The notes under the pieces are model-generated. The model was not told where the DNA came from. It was given only the letters and a program-made list of their open reading frames with translations, and made no database searches. From contig JAUJYZ010001540.1 of NCBI GenBank assembly GCA_033675265.1, positions 1,124,501 to 1,188,500 of the forward strand: a stretch of DNA of 64,000 nt, in the 5' to 3' direction. The translations under genes were made by a program, and so were the position numbers. This stretch comes from Actinostola sp. cb2023. Its lineage: Eukaryota > Cnidaria > Anthozoa > Actiniaria > Actinostolidae. Shown here piece by piece: positions 57,347-64,000 of the stretch. Numbering within the stretch: position 1 is the stretch's first letter; the number at the start of each line of letters is the position of its first letter.

Positions 57347-58657
57347 CAGGGGCGGGCGGATCCAGGTTTTTTTTAAACAGGGGGTTGTGTTATCTGAGCG
57401 GCGAAGCCGCGAACTACTAGGGGGGTTTGGGGCTATGCCCCCCCCAGAAAATTTTGAAATCTACAAGCTCTGAAATGCAATTTTTAGAGATCTGGAGTTG
57501 TTTTATTACAGTAACACAACAAAACTCAATTTTCAGTAAAATTGTGAGTTTATTGGACATCCAACAAAGATGCTTGGAAGAGTCTTCTTGGGTGAGCTTA
57601 GTGTGTAAAACTAAGTTTCGAAAAGCGAAGAAATATAAAAAGCACCTTCAAGTTAGTAAACAATTTCAGTTCGTACATTCTCAGCGCTGTGCACGTGTTC
57701 CACTTGTGACGTCACATCACGTGACTTTACGAAAACAACCCGAACAGTCGAATCACTTTTTCGCGGATTTTTTCGAGTTAGAGATAACTTTTGGCAACAT
57801 ATTCTCGATTTCAACAACAAGTGTAGTCTTTAAATTTGTTTTGGGTGTTTTTCCGGATTTGTTAAATCATTTAAAAAAAAAAATATATTTACGTGAGATC
57901 TTGCCTTGAACTTTTGCCGCTAAAAAAGGCAGGTCAGGGGCGGATCCAAGTTTTTGTCAAACAGGGGGTTGTGTTGCGGCCGTTGTGTTGTGTGAGCGGC
58001 AAAGCCGCGAACTACTAGGGGGGTGTGGGGGTATGCCCCCCCAGAAAATTTTGAAATCTACAAGCTCTAAAATGCAATTTTTAGAGATCTGGAGTTGTTT
58101 TATTGACACAACAAAACTCAATTTTCAGTAAAATTTTGAGTTTATTGGACATCCAACAAAGATGCTTGGAAGAGTCTTCTTGGGTGAGCTTACAAGTATG
58201 AAGGCTTCACATACGTTTTTGACGCTAAAAACGGCAGGTTCTTTCAGCTGTTATCAGTCAAACCGGCCTCGAAGTAGAACGGTCGTGTAAACAGTGTGAA
58301 TGAATGATATTATTCTTACGAGGGAGAGAGCTGAAAGTGCAAGAGAGACCTACGGACAGACATATCTATACAAGCGGTACTGATTAAAAAAATATCCATA
58401 GGGGGGGTTGCAACCCCCAGAACCCTCCCCCTGGATCCGCCCCTGCAGGTTCTTTCAGTTATCAGTCAAATCGCCCTCGAAGTTGAACGGTCGTGCAAAC
58501 AGTATGAATTAATTATATTATTCTTACGAGGGAGAGAGCTGAAAGGCAAGAGGGACCTACGGACAGACATACTGACATATACAAGTATTTAAAAAATATC
58601 CATAGGGGGAGGGGGGGGGTTGCAACCCCCAGAACCCTCCCCCTGGATCCGCCCCTG
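57347..58657. mobile_element. CAGGGGCGGATC-family element, outer copy, 5-bp TSD TGCAA
   Basis: Starts CAGGGGCGGGCGGATCCAGG and ends CCTGGATCCGCCCCTG, with TGCAA at 57,342-57,346 and 58,658-58,662. It is split by a second, complete copy at 57,935-58,445. The left part holds an extra ~300 bp, with an ORF at 57,427-57,909, absent from the short copies. I regard that ORF as non-coding because it reads through the TIR-proximal repeat. Confidence 0.9.
57935..58445. mobile_element. CAGGGGCGGATC-family element, inner copy, 5-bp TSD CAGGT
   Basis: Starts CAGGGGCGGATCCAAG and ends CCTGGATCCGCCCCTG, flanked by CAGGT (57,930-57,934 and 58,446-58,450). It is 511 bp and close to the copy at 18,703-19,191. 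It inserted at the CGGCAGGTTCTTTC site inside a sibling element. Confidence 0.92.
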
Positions 58658-58662
58658 TGCAA

Positions 58663-59071
58663 TCATGCAACCTCAGATCACAGGTAGCCCAAGCTCAGCA
58701 TTTGTAAGAGAATGTATGGGAATTATTCAATGGTCGATTTTCAGCATAAATATTGAATAAATGTTATTGTAACTTACTATGTGTCTTCAAGTAGTTCCTG
58801 CGCATGCCCCTTTCTCTGCCTGTCTTTTTTTTTCGATTTCGATGCGGGGAGGGGTGGAAGAGGGACTTATTGGGCTCATCGGGCATCATCATCATCATTA
58901 TCATGGAGCAATCAGAGTAGTTTCTCAGACACGGTCTTTTAATTGATTAAAAACTGATATTATGTAAAAATATTTTTATTTATTAATTATTAATTAATTA
59001 ATTATTCTTAAAATTTCATAAGAATATTTACACATAGACATCGCATGAGATATCATTAAACTTCCTTTTGT
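58663..59071 (-). other. 3' region of AASDHPPT
   Basis: AT-rich. On the minus strand AATAAATAAA at 58,975-58,984, about 90 bp past the stop codon, is a probable poly(A) signal. Confidence 0.5.
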
Positions 59072-62000
59072 TCATCTTGCACGAGTCTCTCTTTTAGACT
59101 GAAATGTAACCCAGTCCTCCTCGTTTAAAGGTCTCAGAGATTCTGCATTTGAAATCACTTCACTGAACGTGAGAACCTGGAATCCAGTCATCGATAAGCT
59201 GAAAACAGATGAGATAGATTAGCAGTATTCATTTGTGAGGCATGTATTTTGGTGATGAAAGCACCTTGGGGTTTCAGAAGTTTATTTACTTGGGCATTAT
59301 AAGCAGTAATATTGAGTGCCAGAACCAAGAGTAAATTATCATCCTCTGGAAATTGTGTTTTAATATCTATGAATTTTTTCCATTCTATTTAACAATAATT
59401 AGACTACGAGTTCAAGTTTTCTATGAGTCAATAGTCAACGAGGAGCGTAGCATCGAGTTGACTATTTGAACTCATAGAAAACGAGAACGAGTAGTCTAAC
59501 TGTTTTAGTAGAAAGCAACTAGCATACTACCTTCGATTTCATATACCAAAAATATTAATTTCTTGCTTTGTGTTTGTTCAAAACTCCGGCTTTTTCGCTA
59601 CTCACTATCTATCACTCAATAGATAGTGAGTACGTTAGCCAATCAGATTGCAGGATTCTTCATAGTATGCTAGTTGGTTTCTACTAATATACAGCTGTAC
59701 TACTAATTTAAATTTTATTGATAGTTCATCCCAATACTATTTCTCTTTTCTCAACACTCAACCAAACAATTGCAGCAACAATAAATTATTGTTGTACAAT
59801 TGAAGGGGTCCCTGCAAGAGCAGAGTAGGTGACTTTTGACCAAAACCCAAATTCTCCACTGAAATTCAAAGAATCTTGAGGAGAATTTAGACTTTAATCA
59901 AAGATCACTTACATTGTTCTTGCATGGAACCCTTCAATTGCAAATATTATTGTTTGTCTCACAGTAGACAGGAAATCTAGAGGATGAGTATCACAAACAT
60001 GTACTTACCATTCAGGTGATACTAATATACTGTTATCATCAGAGCTTGGACCCACAGCTACAGCGACCTGGTGCTATAAAACACAGCATCAGGTTACTGT
60101 TACTACATCTCACGGTTAAATCACATCAATTATGTAATAGGAATAATCAGTCTTTCAGAAATACATAAAAAGAAATTTGTCAATTGCTTACTAAATCATC
60201 TAGCTTTGTCTCTTCAAAAATCCAGTTCGCATTATTCTGTCCATCCATACAAAGTGAGCTGTCGTACGTCATTGCCTATATGAAAGTAATCACCAACAAT
60301 AATAACTAGAGTGAAACCTAAGTGGCCTGCTTGCGGGAAGTATCTGTTTATGGGAGGTGTCTGCTTATGGGAGGTGTCTGGTATCAGCTTATGAGAGGTG
60401 TCTGCTTATGGGAGGTGTCTGCTTATGGGAGGTGTCTGCTTATGGGAGGTGTCTGCTTATGGGAGCTATCTGCTTATGGGAGGTGTCTGCTTATGGGAGG
60501 TGTCTGCTTATGGGAGGTGTCTGCTTATGAGAGGTGTCTGCTTATGAGAGGTGTCTGCTTATGGGAGGTGTCTGCTTATGGGAGGTGTCTGCTTATGGGA
60601 GGTGTCTGCTTATGAGAGGTGTTTGCTTATGGGATGTATCTGCTTATGGGAGGTGTCTGCTTATGGGAGGTATCAGCTTATGAGAGGTATCTGCTTATGG
60701 TAGGTGTCTGCTTATGGGATGTGTCTGCTTATGGGAGGTGTCTGCTTGGAGGTGTCTGCTTATGGGAGGTATCTGCTTGCAGGAGGTATCTATCTCTTTA
60801 TGGGAGGTATCTGCTTATGGGAGGGGTCTGCCTATGGTAGGTGTCTGCTTATGGGAGGTGTCTGCTTATGGGAGGTATCAGCTTATGAGAGGTGTCTGCT
60901 TATGGGAGGTATCTGCTTATGGGAGGTGTCTGCTTATGGGAGGTATCAGCTTATGAGAGGTATCTGCTTATGGTAGGTGTCTGTTTATGGGAGGTGTCTG
61001 CTTATGGGATGTGGTGGTATGGGAGGTATCTGCTTGCAGGAGGTGTCTGCTTATGGGAGGTGTCTGATTATGGGAGGTGTCTGGTTATGAGAGGTGTCTG
61101 CTTATGGGAGGTATCTGATTATGGGAGGTGCCTGCTTACGGGAGGTGTCTGCTTATGAGAGGTGTTTGCTTATGGGAGGTGTCTGCTTATGGGAGGTGCC
61201 TGCTTATGGAGGTGTCTGCTTATGGTAGGTGTCTGCTTATGGTAGGTGTCTGCCTATGGGAGGTGTCTGTTTACAGGAGGTGTCTGCTTACGGGAGGTGT
61301 CTGCTTATGGCAGGTGTCTGCTTATGGCAGGTGTGTGCTTACAGGAGGTGTGTGCTTATGGGAGGTGTCTGCATATGGGAGGTGTCCGGTCACTAGCAGA
61401 GGTTCAACTGTGTTATTCTTAGCAGAATTAAGAAATAAATGGGTGTGAATGTTTGAAGTGAATGTGTTTCTTTTCATGTCTGACCTCTTTCGAGAGCTGT
61501 TGGGTTTTAATCTTAAATTCAATGGCCTGAAGGTCATGTCCTATTCCAACACCAACAGCTTTAACATAACTTTCTTTCAGACACTGACAATAAAGAAAGT
61601 TTGTTAGTCCATTTATCATTACTACCCTTACATGGAGGCATTAATCATATTGAGTATTTATAATGTTTCCAGACAGAATAAATAAACTAAATGATGACCA
61701 GGGGTTTCAATAGAAGCTGGTTACAGCCTGAGCTTCGGCGGTTATTTACTGTTCCTCCTGCAGCTACTTTTGTCAGTGTATGATTGTACATATCTAAAAC
61801 AATCATTGAGTATACGGCTACTTTGAGCATCTCGTACAGCTACTTTAAAAATCAATGAAACCCCTGCATGACAATAATAATGAATGATAAATGAAGACTT
61901 GATTACCCAGTGTCTATAGAACATTTGTAGCTGTTCCCATTCCGTACTCTCATTCTTAACTGTTAGCCATCCGCAGGAGTAAACTGCTTTCTCATGACAT

Positions 62001-63609
62001 GAAAGAAAGCAGGTACATCAGTACCACCTGAGTGTAAGCATACATATATACAATTATTGTACAAGCCAGCAATTTGCCTACTTTCATCAGTTTTATTTTC
62101 AAGAAGCCTGTTAATTATCATAGGGGTGTTGAATGGTCCCGCAAAAAGTCAGAGTTTTGCAAAATATTGGTCAAATTTCGTGGGTCTCGAAGTCTCGTTT
62201 TTTCACAAAAAGCCGTCTCAGAGTCTCGAGTTTTGAAAACAAAGGAAATCAGTGAAAAAGCGTCTTGGGCTCACAAAACTGATATGCCTTGTCTCAGAGT
62301 TTCGCATTGACCATTCGACACCCCTTATCATGGAATCTTCAGAACCAACCACCTACTTCTAACATGTTCTAATGGTATTAAATCCTCTGATGCCTGATAT
62401 ACATTGGGAAATGTTATTGAAAATCATTAATAATAGTAAATATTCATATGCGCATTTATAAGACCATTCCTTTCTAGTCTTGGCAATAGGATTGAAACCT
62501 TTTTATCAACAATTTCAATAACTTTATACTTAAAACAGTGTTTCTGCAGCTGTTTTATTTGGTGAACTGTAAGTTGTAACAGACTATGATAATTAACACT
62601 GGTGTAGTTGTATGGGTGCATTATTACGTTATTGTGAAACCCATACCCTATCCCAGACCAAAAAGGCACCCTATTCCAGTCTGACTGAAAGTGCAAAAAC
62701 AATACTCTATAATATCCCAGACCTAAGGAGCACAAAAACCATACCCTATCCCGCGGCACATACCAGTATATAACATATATACATGTAGGCAGGTACTAAA
62801 TAATATCTTTACATACTGTATTACAATATGCTTACTTGGGTAGACAGTCTTCATAACATCAATACCAACTGCAGGAAAAAAAAACTTAAAAATCAGTACT
62901 AAATGTAAAATGTCTTTAAAAGTTACATGTAATAATAAGTTTAATAATAGTTTATTAATATATATAGTGCAGATATCAATCATATAATTATTTTCATATG
63001 CGCGTTATAAAATAAAATGATAATGAAATAAATAATTATGAAATAATATACAAGATTAATGGTAAAAAGTTATGTACAAAATTGATGGCATATTTCCTTA
63101 CCTTGTCTAAAAAGTTCAGCAGCTAATACAGCATAATCTCCCTAAACAAAATAGATCTTTTGATTGAGCCTTTTCTTATGACATTTAAAAATAATAATAA
63201 AATCTTTCACTTGTAAAATATTAACTTACTTGATGTGAAATATTAAAACTGAATGACTTTAGCCTGGAGTCTTTTATTTCATTAACCTGAGTCAACAAGA
63301 CGCTAATATTCTGCTATTTGATAATCACAATTACATAACAGTTCAGATACTTACAAGACATGGTTTTCCTTTCTCTGTCCTTCCAAGCTTTACATCAGCA
63401 TATGGTATTTTCATTAACTCTGAGATGGTTTTCCTGAGAAGAAGTCTCCCTATCTACAATGTCAAAAGTTGTAAATGTTGTTACCAAGTTTATCTCATTT
63501 CCACTCTGTCATCACCTACCAGTGAAGATTTAGCATCTTTTTTAAAAACAAATTTTTGAATTCTCTCTTTTTCTTCTAACTGCACACAAGAGAAAGCCAT
63601 CAGCCATTC
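59072..63609 (-). CDS. AASDHPPT: AASDHPPT, 4'-phosphopantetheinyl transferase (5'-partial; one exon frameshifted)
   Basis: Minus-strand exons: 63609-63520, 63453-63355, 63286-63230, 63141-63102, 62868-62836, 62386-62353, 61990-61907, 61583-61485, 60275-60192, 60073-60009 and 59198-59072 (stop). The enzyme moves phosphopantetheine from CoA to a Ser of acyl-carrier proteins in the cytosol and mitochondria. Order matches human AASDHPPT: EEKERIQKFVFKKDAKSSL, GRTEKGKPCL, FSFNISHQ|GDYAVLAAE, the metal-binding VGIDVMKT, MFYRHW|CLKESYVKAVGVG (WxxKES motif), WIFEETKLDD and a C-terminal tail. Phases agree across all clear junctions. The first exon, with the start codon, lies beyond the window. Exon 61990-61907 lacks one base inside the conserved FTxxEW motif: the frame reads KQFTPA, then WLTVKNESTEWEQ only in another frame. 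The short exon 62386-62353 uses a weak donor (AG|GTGGTT). Either an assembly error or real decay is possible. Confidence 0.88.
59400..59505. repeat. Inverted repeat in an AASDHPPT intron
   Basis: The arms are TAGACTACGAGTTCAAGTTT and its complement with small differences, plus inner GAGTCAATAGTCAAC/GTTGACTATT. The loop contains ACGAGGAGCGTAGCATCGAG. Confidence 0.6.
59502..59692. mobile_element. MITE with TTTTAGTAGAA ends in an AASDHPPT intron
   Basis: The ends are TTTTAGTAGAAAGCAACTAG and CTAGTTGGTTTCTACTAA, with an internal ACTCACTATCTAT/ATAGATAGTGAGT hairpin. It shares its first 11 bases with the MITE at 1,454. Confidence 0.65.
59793..59941. mobile_element. Small inverted-repeat element in an AASDHPPT intron
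   Basis: The ends are AATTGAAGGGGTCCCTGCAA and TTGCATGGAACCCTTCAATT. There is no coding capacity. Confidence 0.55.
60322..61395. repeat. 18-bp minisatellite, ~60 copies, in an AASDHPPT intron
   Basis: The unit is GGAGGTGTCTGCTTATGG with frequent TATC, GAGA and TAGG variants. It is exactly six codons long, so plus-strand ORFs of the type MGGVCLWEVSAYGRC run on for hundreds of bases. These are antisense to AASDHPPT and artefactual. Confidence 0.97.
62630..62790. repeat. Diverged copy of the 9.8-10.3 kb foldback repeat, in an AASDHPPT intron
   Basis: Contains CCATACCCTATCCCAGACC, a repeat of ATATCCCAGACC, and CCGCGGCACATACCAGTATA. This parallels CCATACCCTGTTTAGGACAG and CAGCGGCACGTCCCCGTATA in the element at 9,796-10,293. 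It lacks the homopolymer end. Confidence 0.45.
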
Positions 63610-64000
63610 CTAAAGATAGATAGATACATATAGATACTGGTAGGTAGGATAGATAGATAGATAGATAGATACGGTAGATATGCATCTATCAGCAGCTTCC
63701 CCGTGGGGTCGACCCCACGGGAACCCAGGGGGATTTGTCGAGATTTTCAGAAAATTCTTGCCCGAGGGTGTGGGGGAAAACATCACTTTTGTTCAAGGAG
63801 TTCTAACCCAGGGACTAGAACCTGGGGATTTGTAACTTGAGGTCAGCGGTTTATACGTTCTCTATGTTCTTTGAAAACATAGACACGACACTTCACGCAC
63901 GAGTTGTTCTTCGCGACTTGATCTTGTCTCTTTAATATTCCTTAAAACTGCAAGTGTCATGCCTGTTTTCAACGCCTGGAATTTAGATAGCACCCAAAGA
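63610..64000 (-). other. AASDHPPT intron 1 (partial)
   Basis: Contains a (GATA)n tract at about 63,610-63,670 and a CCCCGTGGGGTCGACCCCACGG palindrome near 63,700. I searched the minus strand for the family's N-terminal exon (tryptophan-rich, ahead of the EWL start of the next exon) and did not find it. Confidence 0.5.

Noticed and set aside
57427..57909. 160-codon ORF
   Set aside because: Runs from the terminal repeat of a non-autonomous element and has no recognisable domain; most of it is absent from sibling copies.
60322..61448. Series of ORFs of the type MGGVCLWEVSAYGRC
   Set aside because: The 18-bp minisatellite equals six codons; antisense in an AASDHPPT intron.

Overview
This is a eukaryotic, almost certainly animal, genomic window. 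It has intron-rich genes with GT-AG splicing, TATA boxes and poly(A) signals, a homeobox gene, a two-box HMGB gene, dense small inverted-repeat transposons and long tandem repeats. The gene set and the decayed PIN/FEN1-like mobile protein family near 55 kb fit a marine invertebrate. A cnidarian is my best guess, but nothing here proves the phylum.

Layout. (1) 0.5-2.5 kb, plus: a two-exon HMGB-type protein. (2) 4.3-9.2 kb, minus: a complete three-exon secreted CAP-domain gene that has no long ORF and is easily missed. Its introns hold a 1.7-kb purine tract and a 32-copy, 70-bp minisatellite that repeats CACGTG. (3) 9.8-31.7 kb: no confident gene, only transposons (several with target-site duplications), a tandem segmental duplication (11.6-17.4 kb) and an 88-bp satellite (27.6-31.0 kb). 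(4) 36.2-41.0 kb, plus: a two-exon ANTP-class (Hox/ParaHox-like) homeobox gene with a TATA box, flanked by an inverted pair of SINE-like repeats. (5) 42.2 kb: an in-frame tandem repeat that may be coding. (6) 46.6-47.8 kb, plus: a second secreted CAP gene with the same intron phases as the first but most cavity residues lost. (7) 48.2-53.0 kb, minus: a four-exon SDR9C/retinol-dehydrogenase-like gene, convergent with the CAP gene. (8) 53.9-57.3 kb: a broken giant inverted repeat built from two copies of a mobile gene. (9) 57.3-58.7 kb: one transposon nested inside another of the same family. (10) 59.1-63.6 kb, minus: exons 2 onward of the phosphopantetheinyl transferase AASDHPPT; its first exon lies beyond the window. 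One exon appears to carry a single-base frameshift.

The genes do not form an obvious pathway. The main biological interest is the CAP pair (one canonical, one apparently non-metal-binding) and the homeobox gene with mixed class signatures. Much of the rest is a catalogue of non-autonomous DNA transposons whose ends can be set to the base.
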